64,000 nucleotides of DNA from Rhodohalobacter sulfatireducens (GTDB taxonomy: Bacteria; Bacteroidota; Rhodothermia; Balneolales; Balneolaceae). A program made the translations under genes and the position numbers. Below are positions 26,001-37,574 of the stretch, piece after piece. The stretch covers positions 141,872 to 205,871 of the forward strand of contig NZ_JAKLWS010000006.1 of assembly GCF_022012475.1 (NCBI RefSeq). Direction: 5' to 3'. The notes below the pieces were generated by a model. That model searched no databases. It was not told the DNA's origin and saw nothing but the letters and a program-made list of their open reading frames with translations. Position 1 is the stretch's first letter. Every line of letters starts with the position of its first letter.

Positions 26001-26632
26001 TACTTCTTTTTGTTGAACTTTAATACTGCTTCCTGAACGTGCTGATCTAACTTTTCAACCTCTTTTGGAGGCATATTTTGGTAAATTGAGTACCTGACTA
26101 GAACCATTTTTAAGACTCTGTCATTCAAAGGCAGTTTATCATCTGATTTTTTATCCTGCAACTTGTCCCAACCCCTTCGCAGCAGGCCAACTTTAAACAG
26201 GAAAAAGAAAATTATACCAAGCACAACCGCTGTATACATTCCGCTCATGCCCATGTAACTCAGAACAAGCGCTGCCAACAAAAGTTGGAAAAAATCCAAA
26301 TTAAAAAAGGACAGAAGCGGAGTCATCACAATATTAACAAATGCACTTTTCTTATGATACCAAAGAGCATGAAACCCAAGCGCAATACCTGCCGCTATCC
26401 AGGGATTGACAATAAAGGCTAAAACGAAATACAATATTAATGCCAGCGAATCGGCACTGTCAATCCAGGTGACTGCTTTTTTGATAAGGGTTTCAAAGTT
26501 ATACTTATCAAGTAAACCCGGTACATATTCTTTAATCGTATCGCGGGTGGCATGGAACCAATGTCCTCCGGATGTAACCGTGGAAAAGGGGGTTTCAAGG
26601 ATATTTTGGGAGTGAGATCGACGTGATTTCAT
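26000..26632 (-). CDS. Membrane protein of unknown function, 210 aa
   Basis: I do not recognise the family. The first roughly 65 residues are soluble and polar, followed by hydrophobic segments at about 62-82, 85-95, 108-128 and 131-147, then a positively charged, lysine-rich C-terminal tail of about 60 residues (KLQDKKSDDKLPLND and so on). Topology suggests a small inner-membrane protein with both ends cytoplasmic. It is the first gene of the operon with the histidine phosphatase and menG. Function cannot be inferred beyond membrane location. Confidence 0.75.
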   Translation of the reverse strand: MKSRRSHSQNILETPFSTVTSGGHWFHATRDTIKEYVPGLLDKYNFETLIKKAVTWIDSADSLALILYFVLAFIVNPWIAAGIALGFHALWYHKKSAFVNIVMTPLLSFFNLDFFQLLLAALVLSYMGMSGMYTAVVLGIIFFFLFKVGLLRRGWDKLQDKKSDDKLPLNDRVLKMVLVRYSIYQNMPPKEVEKLDQHVQEAVLKFNKKK

Positions 26633-26811
26633 AAGGTCAAAAGATAGGCTCTATTGGACTAAAATGATACTAATCGTATAACTCTCATTTATTAAAAATA
26701 ATGAAGAGGTATTAAATTAAAATTTATTCACTAATCAACACACTGTGTAGTCATCTCTGAGATTCGTAATGACTCTAAGTTTCTCTGTTTCTTTTATGAG
26801 GAATTTATTAA

Positions 26812-27510
26812 TTACGCCCGTGCTACAGTTAAAATTCCGGAAGAAACCTCGTTCACTTCATACAACGTTTTTGCCAACTCAAACGTGGTAGCACCGGTTG
26901 TGAAGACATCATCTACTACAACACACTTTCGATTTAGAACTAATTTCGGTTCTTTAACTTGAAAAGCACCTTTTAAATTTTTTGAGCGCTCTTCCAATGT
27001 TAAACCTGTTTGGGTTTTGGTCTTCCTGACACGCTTAATGGCTCCCTTCTTTATGATAGTCCACCCGGTGGACCTGCTCACTCCTTCTGCCAACGCTCTT
27101 GCCTGGTTGTATCCTCTCTTTCTTCTTTTCTTTACATGCAGTGGAACCGGAATGATGACTGGATTCAAATCGTCTATATATTTCAGCTCTTCTGTGGACT
27201 GTTGATGTAAAAAATCTTTTCCCAGCAAATAGCCAAGTTCAATCCCAACACCTCTCATAAAGTGATATTTGAGTTTGTGCAGCAGATCCTGCAGGTAACC
27301 GCCTTTGTCGAAAAACCACATTGTATAGATAAATGCCGCTGATTGAGGAAGAATTTCTTTTCTTGCCAAACCAGCACTTTCAAATCTTTTTCCGCGGCAC
27401 AGGGAACAAATCGAGTTCTCATCACTATTTGTAGATGAACCGCAACACACACAAGTGGGCGGAAAAACAACTTCAGTGTATGTTTTATATATTTTTTTAA
27501 ATATCTCCAT
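26812..27510 (-). CDS. comF: ComF family phosphoribosyltransferase-like protein
   Basis: ComF-type protein of 232 residues, with an N-terminal four-cysteine zinc finger (CVCCGSS, then CSLCRG, residues about 20-40) and a C-terminal PRTase domain with the PRPP motif CVVVDDVFTTGATTFEL at about 199-215. ComF homologues are needed for DNA uptake in naturally competent bacteria and bind late competence proteins, although the family also occurs outside competence. The 5' region carries the motif TGTAAGG-N13-CGGTTCATA at 27516-27544, ending 6 nt before the start, so the transcript would be nearly leaderless. The same motif precedes genes of the peptide cassette near 50-55 kb. Confidence 0.9.
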   Translation of the reverse strand: MEIFKKIYKTYTEVVFPPTCVCCGSSTNSDENSICSLCRGKRFESAGLARKEILPQSAAFIYTMWFFDKGGYLQDLLHKLKYHFMRGVGIELGYLLGKDFLHQQSTEELKYIDDLNPVIIPVPLHVKKRRKRGYNQARALAEGVSRSTGWTIIKKGAIKRVRKTKTQTGLTLEERSKNLKGAFQVKEPKLVLNRKCVVVDDVFTTGATTFELAKTLYEVNEVSSGILTVARA

Positions 27511-27515
27511 ATCTG

Positions 27516-27544
27516 TATGAACCGAAAACTTGAAAATCCTTACA
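27516..27544 (-). promoter_or_regulatory. Promoter-like motif TGTAAGG-N13-CGGTTCATA upstream of comF
   Basis: Read on the minus strand, toward comF. The two conserved blocks and their 13-nt spacing are identical to motifs at 50212-50240 and 55518-55546. The layout resembles an alternative-sigma (ECF-like) promoter; an activator site is the alternative. Confidence 0.6.
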
Positions 27545-27633
27545 TTCTTTTAAATTTATTGTGTTTTGGTTCTTTATGAATGTGTTACAATTCGTTAGAT
27601 TTATTAAAAACTATTTGATAAAAAATTGCTTGT

Positions 27634-28845
27634 ATGCCGGCTATAGGTAAAGACCTCTCTAAAATTCGTTCTCATCTTGGCTTGTCGATCCAGGATATTC
27701 AGCATGAAACAAAAATTCCAGTCTCCACGCTCAGAAGCATAGAAAATGGCTCTATTTTCGATCATCCTGAAGAAAACCAAACCTACATCAGGAGTTTCGT
27801 ACGCAGCTACGGGCGAGCCTTGAAGATTGATGACGAGGTGATGATCAATGCACTCGATCAACATGAAATCGGGAACTACAACAACTTACTGTTGGAGAAC
27901 TACCCGGAGCTCGACCCGGAAATATCGGCAGGTCCGCAGCCTGAAGACGATAAGAAATCTGAGCAGGATCCAGACAAAAAAGAGTCTGACGATGAACCAG
28001 AAGAGCAACTTATCGATATACAGGGTTTCGAGAAAGACCATGATGAGGAAAAGACGGAAATAAAACAGATAGAGATTTCAGACGAACCGGTTGATGATTC
28101 TCCACAAAAAGAATCTACAACCGATAAGGAAACTCCTTCAACCCATAGTACAAAACCTAAGATCAACGATACGGAAAAATCGGTCAAAAGTGTTGACTGG
28201 GCCGACGTTGGCAGAAAATTCAACCAGGAAAAGAAACATACACCAATCTGGATTATTGGCCTGATTATTATCCTGCTTATTGCAGCTTTTGTCAGTTATT
28301 TTCTCTATCAAAATGGTTTTCTCAGTTTTGACAGACTGATGCAAAACGATCAGCAGGAACAGGTATCTTCCGGAAATGAAATGTCTCAAAGAAATTTATC
28401 ACTTGATCTGTCTGATTCACTATCATCATCAGAAACCGGGTCAACGCCTCAACCTGAAACTACAAATGAACAGGAACCGTCTACCGAACTGGATGATGTT
28501 CTTGAACTGACTGTGTATGCCGCATACGACGTTTTAGGTCCGGTTCGGGTCTGGAGCGATCTGAAGCCAAGGATGGATCCATACTGGCTGGAACAGGGTA
28601 CCGCCATGAATTTTGAGTTTGAAGATACTATTCGGGTTCGGGGTTCATACTCCAATCTTCTTTTGTTGAAAGACGGTCATCTTGTTGAGAATGCAGCCCA
28701 GGAGTTTTTCTCAGAGGAGGAAGATTATATTGAACTCACTCGAGATTTTTTCAATTCCGATCCAAAATGGTCAACTTCCATAGAGTACCAACTTCCAGAA
28801 GGAGTTTCACCACCTGATTCAATCGCTATCCGGCCCACCTTTTAA
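27634..28845 (+). CDS. RodZ-like membrane protein with helix-turn-helix
   Basis: 403 residues in the RodZ layout: an N-terminal HTH (GKDLSKIRSHLGLSIQDIQHETKIP, residues 5-29, then the SIENGSIFDHPEE phrase), a long acidic, low-complexity cytoplasmic linker (about 90-190), one transmembrane helix (IWIIGLIIILLIAAFVSYF, about 208-226), and an extracytoplasmic beta-rich domain of the DUF4115 type at about 285-400. RodZ-type proteins link MreB to the elongasome and cell shape. The acidic linker is unusually long. The gene is divergent from comF, and ligA follows within 15 nt. Confidence 0.82.
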   Translation: MPAIGKDLSKIRSHLGLSIQDIQHETKIPVSTLRSIENGSIFDHPEENQTYIRSFVRSYGRALKIDDEVMINALDQHEIGNYNNLLLENYPELDPEISAGPQPEDDKKSEQDPDKKESDDEPEEQLIDIQGFEKDHDEEKTEIKQIEISDEPVDDSPQKESTTDKETPSTHSTKPKINDTEKSVKSVDWADVGRKFNQEKKHTPIWIIGLIIILLIAAFVSYFLYQNGFLSFDRLMQNDQQEQVSSGNEMSQRNLSLDLSDSLSSSETGSTPQPETTNEQEPSTELDDVLELTVYAAYDVLGPVRVWSDLKPRMDPYWLEQGTAMNFEFEDTIRVRGSYSNLLLLKDGHLVENAAQEFFSEEEDYIELTRDFFNSDPKWSTSIEYQLPEGVSPPDSIAIRPTF

Positions 28846-30858
<2,013 letters not shown>

Positions 30859-30979
30859 TCTCGACGACCTTCAGCAAATAATTCAACGTTTGGTTCTCTT
30901 TTATTAATCAGAAACCCTTCTTATACTTTTGTTTTCCACAATAGCGTAATAATCGCGTGGAAACTATAACTGAATCCAC

Positions 30980-33343
30980 ATGAGTATTCTAAAAAAACTC
31001 GGTCTAGGGCAAAAAAAACGGGAAGCAGCCCCTAATATCGGCGCCAATAAAATAAAGGAACAAAAAGAGACTGCAGAAAAGAAAAACAGGTACCTGCGGG
31101 CCCTGATTGTTATCTGTTTCCTGCTCGTGATATTAATCACTCTTCCGGGATCAACATTCCAAAGTGTTTCAAATTACTCTGTTGGAGAACCCTGGAGATC
31201 GGATGATTTAACGGCTCCTTTTACGTTTGCCATCCAAAAGACAGCCGAGGAAATTCAACAAGAGCGCCAGCAGATTCGCCGTCAAACAGCACCCATCTTT
31301 CATGTCGCCCCGGAAGCGCGAGCTGATGCAGAAGCAGCAATCGACTCTTTATATCGCAATCTGCAACCCGTTCTCGACAGCTTTATTCAGTGGCAGCAAT
31401 CCAAACAGCAACAAGACGGATCAGCTGCGAATGACAGTTTACGGCATCTACAGGAGCGTGCTTTCTCGAATGTTGAACTCGACTCTTCTTCCTGGAATAC
31501 CATTCTTGAAAATTACTCTGCAGTAACACTTAACAATCAACCTCAGGAACGAACTGTCGTTGCTCAAATCAGAAACCAGGTTCAAAACCTGACAAACTCT
31601 CTGATGTCAGACGGTATTATTAATCGGAGTAAGGAAAATCTTGAGAGTGATGAAATTACAATCCGTGATTTAGAGGACCGAACAGAGCGCATAGTGAGTA
31701 TTGAAAGCGTAAAAGATCCATCCGAGATCGATGAATTTGCTCAACGCCATCTAAATAGAATATTTATACCTGAAGTGGCCCAGGCTGCAATACAGATATT
31801 TAACCAGGTTATTAAACCCAACTTGATCTACAGCGAAGCCGCGACCAACGAATTACTCTCCGAAAAACTATCTGATATCTCCCCTACCAAAGGAGCGGTA
31901 GATCAGGGACAAATTATTATCCGAACCGGGGACATCATCACCCCTGAAACAGCGAATGTTCTTCGAAGCCTGGCCGAAGCGCGTGCACAAACAGCTTCGA
32001 CATTGGAACGATGGCTTCGATTCCTGGGCGAGTCGATTGTAATTGTAATGGCCACCCTTATGTTCCTGTTCTACATATTTCTATATCGAAGAAGTATTTT
32101 CAATCAACCTTCCATGCTTCTATTGGTTTTCCTTGTAATGGGGGTTGTGTCTTTGGCCAGTATTCTAATCTACCCGATTGATGTCGTAAACAGTTACATC
32201 ATTCCGCTTTCCATTGCTCCGATTATTCTTACCATAATTTTTGATTCACGTGTTGGACTGATGGCAACGATTACGCTTGCTATCATCACCGGGTTAGTTC
32301 ACGACAATAATTTCGAATACCTGGTCGCAACAACGGCAGCATGTACACTGGGAGTCTTTTCCGTTCGCGATATTAAAAAGAGATCTCAATTTTTCTTTAT
32401 CACACCCGGTATTGTTTTTATCACGTATTTCATAATTATTTCCGGGTTTAGCCTGACCAGGCTAAGCGGATGGGAAAATTTTTGGCCCGATCTTTTATAC
32501 ATCGCCATTAACTCTGTTTTTATTCTCTTTACCTATCCCCTTATTCTTCTGTTTGAAAAATTGTTTAAAATCACAACAGATTTTACTCTTCTTGAACTGG
32601 CAGATACCAACCTCCCATTGATGAAGGAGTTGATGGGGAAAGCCCCCGGTACGTTTCATCACAGCCTGCAGGTTGCCAATCTTGCCGATTCGGCCGCTTC
32701 ACAAATTGGTGCAAACGCCCTTCAATGTCGTGTCGGCGCCATGTATCACGATATTGGTAAAATGGTGAAACCAAGTTATTTCATTGAAAATCAGAATAAA
32801 ACCAATGAACATGAGAAGCTGAAACCACGAATGAGTACTCTGGTTATAAAAGCCCATGTGAGTGAGGGAGTAAAAATTGCTGAAGAGCACAATTTGCCGA
32901 AAGTGATCATTGAATTTATCAAAACGCATCATGGAACCTCCCTCATCAAATATTTTCATAAAAAAGCGTCGGATGAAGAGCAGGGAGTTCAAGATGAAGA
33001 TTTTCGATACGACGGCCCGATTCCATACACCAAAGAACAGGGAATTTTAATGCTCGCCGACAGCGTAGAAGCCGCATGCCGGTCGATGAAAGAACCGAGC
33101 TACAATAAGCTTGAAAACCGGATTCATCAAGTTGTTGATAACCACATTCACGACGGTCAGTTGAGTAATTGTCCGCTTACATTCAGGCAGATTCAGATTA
33201 TCAAAGATTCATTTCTAAGTATTTTGAAAGGTGTTTATCATTCGCGTATTGAATATCCCGAAGATGAGAAACAGAAAAAGGGAAAAGCTCCAAGTAATGA
33301 ACCCAAGCAACAGCCTGAACCCTCAAATACTTCTGAAGAGTAA
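30980..33343 (+). CDS. 7TM-HD domain cyclic-di-AMP phosphodiesterase-like (PgpH/YqfF)
   Basis: 787-residue membrane protein of the 7TMR-HD family, whose studied members (PgpH) hydrolyse c-di-AMP. After a first transmembrane helix at about 40-60 comes an extracytoplasmic 7TMR-HDED domain (about 75-340), then about seven hydrophobic segments (about 345-530), and a cytoplasmic HD domain. The HD signature is FHHSLQVANLADSAA at about 557, MYHDIGKMVKP at about 590, and KTHHGTSLIKYFH at about 655, with metal-binding His and Asp residues present. A charged Lys/Pro-rich tail ends the protein. It precedes the Xer recombinase gene by 11 nt. The substrate is inferred from family. Confidence 0.9.
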   Translation: MSILKKLGLGQKKREAAPNIGANKIKEQKETAEKKNRYLRALIVICFLLVILITLPGSTFQSVSNYSVGEPWRSDDLTAPFTFAIQKTAEEIQQERQQIRRQTAPIFHVAPEARADAEAAIDSLYRNLQPVLDSFIQWQQSKQQQDGSAANDSLRHLQERAFSNVELDSSSWNTILENYSAVTLNNQPQERTVVAQIRNQVQNLTNSLMSDGIINRSKENLESDEITIRDLEDRTERIVSIESVKDPSEIDEFAQRHLNRIFIPEVAQAAIQIFNQVIKPNLIYSEAATNELLSEKLSDISPTKGAVDQGQIIIRTGDIITPETANVLRSLAEARAQTASTLERWLRFLGESIVIVMATLMFLFYIFLYRRSIFNQPSMLLLVFLVMGVVSLASILIYPIDVVNSYIIPLSIAPIILTIIFDSRVGLMATITLAIITGLVHDNNFEYLVATTAACTLGVFSVRDIKKRSQFFFITPGIVFITYFIIISGFSLTRLSGWENFWPDLLYIAINSVFILFTYPLILLFEKLFKITTDFTLLELADTNLPLMKELMGKAPGTFHHSLQVANLADSAASQIGANALQCRVGAMYHDIGKMVKPSYFIENQNKTNEHEKLKPRMSTLVIKAHVSEGVKIAEEHNLPKVIIEFIKTHHGTSLIKYFHKKASDEEQGVQDEDFRYDGPIPYTKEQGILMLADSVEAACRSMKEPSYNKLENRIHQVVDNHIHDGQLSNCPLTFRQIQIIKDSFLSILKGVYHSRIEYPEDEKQKKGKAPSNEPKQQPEPSNTSEE

Positions 33344-33354
33344 ATCATCCTGCA

Positions 33355-34266
33355 ATGAAGGGCTTTGAACGAGAGCTTAAACAGTATCTTCAGTTCATTA
33401 AACTTGAAAAAGGCCTGTCCAAAAATTCCGTTGTCTCCTATCAAAATGATCTGAATCGATACATCGACTTTCTCGTGGAAGAGTTGAAGATTCGGGACCT
33501 GGGCGGGGTTACCCACTCTCACATTGAACAATACCTGGACCTTCTTACCGATATGGGGCTGGCTGTTAGCACCATCGCGCGGAACATCTCCAGCATTCGC
33601 AGCTTCCACGAATTTGCATTGGTTGAAAAACTGGCTGAAGCAAATCCCGCTGAACTGATAGATCTCCCAAAAAAGGCTCAAAAACTCCCCGAAGTTCTGG
33701 ATGCACACGAAATTGAACGAATAATTAATGCCGCCGACCGAACTACTTCCGCAGGTATTCGGGATGCTGCGATTCTTGAAACACTCTATGCCAGCGGTAT
33801 GCGCGTGAGTGAACTTACCGATCTTGAAATGAACCGCCTTTTCTTTGAAATCGGGTTTATCCGGGTGATTGGGAAGGGAAACAAGGAACGTCTCGTGCCG
33901 ATTGGCGAAGTGGCACAGCAAGCCATTGAGCATTACATCGAAACGGCACGGCAGGAGTTCATGAGTGATAGGCATCCCGGGAAAAGTGAAAACAAGCTAT
34001 TCCTGAATCAGCGCGGCGGGCCGTTGAGCCGAATGAGCATCTGGAATATCGTGAACAAATATGCCGACAAGGCAGAGATTAAAAAAAATGTCTATCCTCA
34101 CATTTTCCGGCACTCCTTTGCCACACATCTACTTGAGGGCGGCGCTGACCTCCGGGCGGTCCAGGAGATGCTCGGGCACACCTCCATCATAACAACTGAG
34201 ATCTACACACACGTAGACCGTTCCCTGCTGCACCAGGTTCACAAGCAGTTTCACCCACGGGCCTGA
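33355..34266 (+). CDS. Tyrosine recombinase, XerC/XerD type
   Basis: Chromosome-dimer resolving recombinase of 303 residues acting at dif sites. The N-terminal SAM-like DNA-binding domain (about 1-90) is followed by the catalytic domain with the complete set: Arg in SGMRVSELTDL (about 147), Lys in GKGNKER (about 172), HIFRHSFATHLL (about 243-254), His in MLGHTSIITTEIYTHV, and Tyr in that last motif (about 277). The length fits a housekeeping Xer. It is 11 nt downstream of the pgpH-like gene. Whether it is XerC, XerD or a sole XerH-type cannot be decided here, so no symbol is given. Confidence 0.92.
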   Translation: MKGFERELKQYLQFIKLEKGLSKNSVVSYQNDLNRYIDFLVEELKIRDLGGVTHSHIEQYLDLLTDMGLAVSTIARNISSIRSFHEFALVEKLAEANPAELIDLPKKAQKLPEVLDAHEIERIINAADRTTSAGIRDAAILETLYASGMRVSELTDLEMNRLFFEIGFIRVIGKGNKERLVPIGEVAQQAIEHYIETARQEFMSDRHPGKSENKLFLNQRGGPLSRMSIWNIVNKYADKAEIKKNVYPHIFRHSFATHLLEGGADLRAVQEMLGHTSIITTEIYTHVDRSLLHQVHKQFHPRA

Positions 34267-34298
34267 CAAGTAAGGTTTCAAGTTCCAAGTTCCGGGTT

Positions 34299-34586
34299 TC
34301 AAGTGAAGAACAGTTCGTCGTTTACTTCCTGTACCATTCGCCAGGTAAAGGTTTGTGTATCCATCACCAGGTGGAAATAACGCTGTTCGTCGGTTCGCAC
34401 CACATAGTGATATTGATACCCCTTTCCCACCCGTTCCCGGTGAACTTTTCGAATCTGTGTGATCTTGTGTTTAGCACCCTGTCTCGTTTCAAACCGATAT
34501 GGCGTAACATGATGAGGGATATCGGGATTCTTAAATCCACGCATGATATTCAGTACATTGATAGGCGGAAATTTATTGTCTTCCAT
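34299..34586 (-). CDS. Conserved-looking hypothetical protein, 95 aa
   Basis: I do not recognise this gene. It encodes a basic, aromatic-rich 95-residue protein with no signal or membrane segment. The sequence VTPYRFETRQGAKHKITQIRKVHRERVGKGYQYHYVVRTDE-type alternation of strands suggests a small beta-barrel, perhaps SH3/Tudor-like. The protein-like composition and clean ATG start support coding. It lies between xer and xseA on the opposite strand. An alternative is a phage- or plasmid-type accessory protein, but nothing nearby supports that. Confidence 0.6.
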   Translation of the reverse strand: MEDNKFPPINVLNIMRGFKNPDIPHHVTPYRFETRQGAKHKITQIRKVHRERVGKGYQYHYVVRTDEQRYFHLVMDTQTFTWRMVQEVNDELFFT

Positions 34587-34716
34587 AAGCGTAAAATTTA
34601 ATGCATTTACAGGTTACACATGTTTTACACATATATCAAGTGGCTGCGATAATTTTTTCTTGTTCCGACTTGATTCTCCGTTGGACATTGAACTCTGAAA
34701 CAGTGATTTTTGAGTC

Positions 34717-36051
34717 ATGAGTAACCAAATTCCATTTGCATTTGACGTACCGACCGTATCGGAGCTGACTGACAAAATCAAAACTCTTCTGGAAAATAAT
34801 TTCCGGGATATTTTGGTTGAGGGTGAGATAAGTAATGTAAACCAGAGCCGTAACGGTCATTTCTATTTTACGGTGAAAGATGATGATGCACAGCTCCCCT
34901 GTGTAATCTGGCGAAGTACAGCAGCACGGTTGGATGTAGAACTGCAGGATGGCCAGCAGGTGGTTTTGGGTGGCGATCTCCAGGTGTACCCGCCGCACGG
35001 GCGTTATCAATTGATTGTGTCGCTGGTACAGCAAGCCGGTGTGGGGCGCCTTCAGAAAAAGTTTGAAGAGCTCAAACGAAAACTCGAAGAAGAGGGATTG
35101 TTTGATGATGCCGCTAAAAAACCACTCCCCGCATTTCCATTTCGCTTTGGGGTGATCACCTCCTCTACCGGTGCCGCCTTTCACGACATTCAATCCACGT
35201 TTCAACAGCGGTGGCCGGTGGCAACGTTGTATCTCCATCATGCAAGTGTACAAGGATTGCAGGCAGCCGGCGAACTGGTTAAAGCCATTGAATATTTCGA
35301 TAACCAGGATAACCCAGTGGATATCATCATTATCGGACGAGGCGGCGGTTCACTTGAAGATCTTTGGCCGTTTAATGAGGAGACAGTTGCGCGTACAATT
35401 TTCAACTGTTCCATCCCGGTTGTAAGTGCGGTTGGACATGAAGTTGATTTCAGTATTTCTGATTTTGTAGCGGATGCGCGGGCAGCAACTCCCACCCAGG
35501 CGGTCACTATCTCAACCCCGGATATCAACGAATTACGATTTCAGGTTGAAGACGACCTTCAAAAACTTGAATCTCTCATCAAGCAGAAGTTTCAATATTA
35601 TCGTGATTATGTAGACCGGTTGGCTCATTCGCATGCTCTGCTCGTTGTCCAGGAAAAACTGAAGATCCACCGGAACAACGTTGAAAATCTATCTGAAAAA
35701 CTCCGGAGTCGCTTCAGACAAATAGTAACGGAACGTCAGTCCAAAATTCAGCACATGGCGAACCAAGTAGAACAGAAGAATCCAAAGCATGCAGTTCAAC
35801 AGCATTTGGGAACAGTTGAATCACTTCGGGAGAAGCTTCACAACAGGGCCGTAACAGTTCAGTCCAAGAAAGAATCCACGTATAAGGAAGTATTTGCTAA
35901 ACTACGGGAGATCAACCCAAAAGCACCCCTGGAGCGTGGTTTTTCCCGGATTCTGCAAGATGGAAAATGGGTACGAAGCCGTTCAGATTTTGAAACAGAA
36001 AAAGATCTGCACATCGAATGGAGAGATGGTGTAACAAAGGTTTCAAAGTAA
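34717..36051 (+). CDS. xseA: Exodeoxyribonuclease VII large subunit
   Basis: Catalytic subunit of exonuclease VII, which degrades single-stranded DNA from both ends. The 444 residues show the N-terminal OB-fold (LLENNFRDILVEGEISNVNQSRNGHFYFTVKDD, about 26-58), the catalytic core with FGVITSSTGAAFHDI (about 145-159), IIIGRGGGSLEDLWPFNEE (about 205-223) and AVGHEVDFSISDFVADARAATPTQA (about 242-266), and a coiled-coil C-terminal half. The small subunit gene xseB is not adjacent; the next gene is the sensor kinase. Confidence 0.94.
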   Translation: MSNQIPFAFDVPTVSELTDKIKTLLENNFRDILVEGEISNVNQSRNGHFYFTVKDDDAQLPCVIWRSTAARLDVELQDGQQVVLGGDLQVYPPHGRYQLIVSLVQQAGVGRLQKKFEELKRKLEEEGLFDDAAKKPLPAFPFRFGVITSSTGAAFHDIQSTFQQRWPVATLYLHHASVQGLQAAGELVKAIEYFDNQDNPVDIIIIGRGGGSLEDLWPFNEETVARTIFNCSIPVVSAVGHEVDFSISDFVADARAATPTQAVTISTPDINELRFQVEDDLQKLESLIKQKFQYYRDYVDRLAHSHALLVVQEKLKIHRNNVENLSEKLRSRFRQIVTERQSKIQHMANQVEQKNPKHAVQQHLGTVESLREKLHNRAVTVQSKKESTYKEVFAKLREINPKAPLERGFSRILQDGKWVRSRSDFETEKDLHIEWRDGVTKVSK

Positions 36052-36129
36052 GCTGAAGAAGCATAAAAACTTATAAAGAGTCAGATATTTGTTAGATTCA
36101 AATAATTATTCAAACTTGAAGTTTATTAT

Positions 36130-37554
36130 ATGAATACACTTGTAACGGGTTTTAATAAAGAGGTTCGAAACCTGTTGGTTAATGCCCTGAGTCAACGTCA
36201 TCATGATGTGTTTGTGTCGGAACCCACGCATGAAGCTTTAAAAAAGATTAATGAAAATAGTATCTCTCTGATTATCATCAGTGATTATTCCGACGAAGCT
36301 ATTCAATTCTGTAAACTGATCCGTGCCCGAGAGTATGGTCGTAAATACACGATTTTTGCAGTCATAACCCAGGATCAAACTGATTTCTTGGATAAATTAA
36401 TTGATGCGGATATTGACCAATATATCATTGAATCACTGTTTGATGAACAACGACTGGATGTACGCCTTGCTTTTGCTGAAAAAATGGCCCGTAATAAAGA
36501 GGGACAGTTTCTTATCGAACAAAAATTGCGGGAGAGTGAAGCACGGGCCCGAAGTATTTTAAGAACTACTGTAGATGCAATTATCACAATTGACAACCGC
36601 GGATCAGTACGAACATTCAATAAGGCGGCTGAAGATCTATTTCAGTATAAAAGCTCTGAAGTGATTGGTGAGAATGTAAAAATGTTGATGCCTCAACCCT
36701 ATCGCCGGGAGCATGACGATTATATAGATAATTACCATAGAACCGGTGACAGGAAAATTATCGGGATTGGCAGGGAAGTAACCGGAAAGCGTAAAGATGG
36801 GTCAACATTCCCGATGTATTTGGCCGTAAGTGAGGTAAATGTTAATAATCATCGGCTCTATACAGGTATCATTCGCGATATTTCTGAACAACGTAGACTG
36901 GAGCAGGAGGTTCTGCGAGTAAGTGAACATGAACGTCACCGAATAGGGCAGGATCTTCATGATGGTCTGGGCCAGATGTTGACCGGGATCACCCTGATTA
37001 ATAAAAATATAGCAGCTTCTCTGAGGGATGAGGATCACCCTCTTGCTGTTGAAGTGGACGAAATTACTGATTTACTAAAAGAGGCAGACGAATATGCCCG
37101 TGGTTTATCAAGAAATTTGGTTCCGGTTGAACTCGATAGCAGTGGACTTGTTGCTGCACTGCAGCGGCTTGCAACGAATGCAGAGCGATTGTTCAATATA
37201 GAATGTGAACTTAAAAATACGCTAAATATTCAATTTGATGACCCAACAAGCCTGACACACCTTTTCAGGATTGTACAGGAGGCAACGAGCAATGCAGTAA
37301 AACATGGGAATTCCTCTAAGGTTCAAGTCGATATGCAGGCAAATGATACCCAATTAACAGTAAAAATCGAGGACAACGGAACCGGTTTTGGCCCCGACTG
37401 GGATCAAAACAAAGGACTTGGCGTCCGAATTATGAAGTTTCGGTCAAGATTAATCGGGGCTAACCTCGAAATTTCAGACAGCAGCCTGGGCGGAGCCGCC
37501 ATTATTGTAACACTTTTATCCGTGGGATCATCATATAAAATATTATCTTCTTAA
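36130..37554 (+). CDS. Sensor histidine kinase with FixL-like heme PAS domain
   Basis: 474 residues in three parts. Residues 1-125 form a receiver-like domain (LIIISDYSD at about 49-57), probably degenerate because the usual late Lys is not obvious. Residues about 140-260 are a PAS domain very close to rhizobial FixL: it contains LMPQPYRREHDDYI with the His that aligns with the heme-ligating His of FixL, and KIIGIGREVTGKRKDGSTFPM with the Arg of the oxygen switch. Residues about 260-474 form a NarL-type kinase: the HisKA_3 motif ERHRIGQDLHDGLGQML with the phospho-His, and an HATPase domain with DNGTGFG. It is paired with the regulator 20 nt downstream. Oxygen sensing is inferred from the conserved heme residues. 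Confidence 0.88.
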   Translation: MNTLVTGFNKEVRNLLVNALSQRHHDVFVSEPTHEALKKINENSISLIIISDYSDEAIQFCKLIRAREYGRKYTIFAVITQDQTDFLDKLIDADIDQYIIESLFDEQRLDVRLAFAEKMARNKEGQFLIEQKLRESEARARSILRTTVDAIITIDNRGSVRTFNKAAEDLFQYKSSEVIGENVKMLMPQPYRREHDDYIDNYHRTGDRKIIGIGREVTGKRKDGSTFPMYLAVSEVNVNNHRLYTGIIRDISEQRRLEQEVLRVSEHERHRIGQDLHDGLGQMLTGITLINKNIAASLRDEDHPLAVEVDEITDLLKEADEYARGLSRNLVPVELDSSGLVAALQRLATNAERLFNIECELKNTLNIQFDDPTSLTHLFRIVQEATSNAVKHGNSSKVQVDMQANDTQLTVKIEDNGTGFGPDWDQNKGLGVRIMKFRSRLIGANLEISDSSLGGAAIIVTLLSVGSSYKILSS

Positions 37555-37574
37555 TGAATTAAACTGAATAAATT

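Noticed and set aside
33355..34266. Xer recombinase as evidence of an integrative element
   Set aside because: Its motifs, length and neighbours (pgpH, xseA) fit a housekeeping Xer; no attachment site or cargo genes are nearby.
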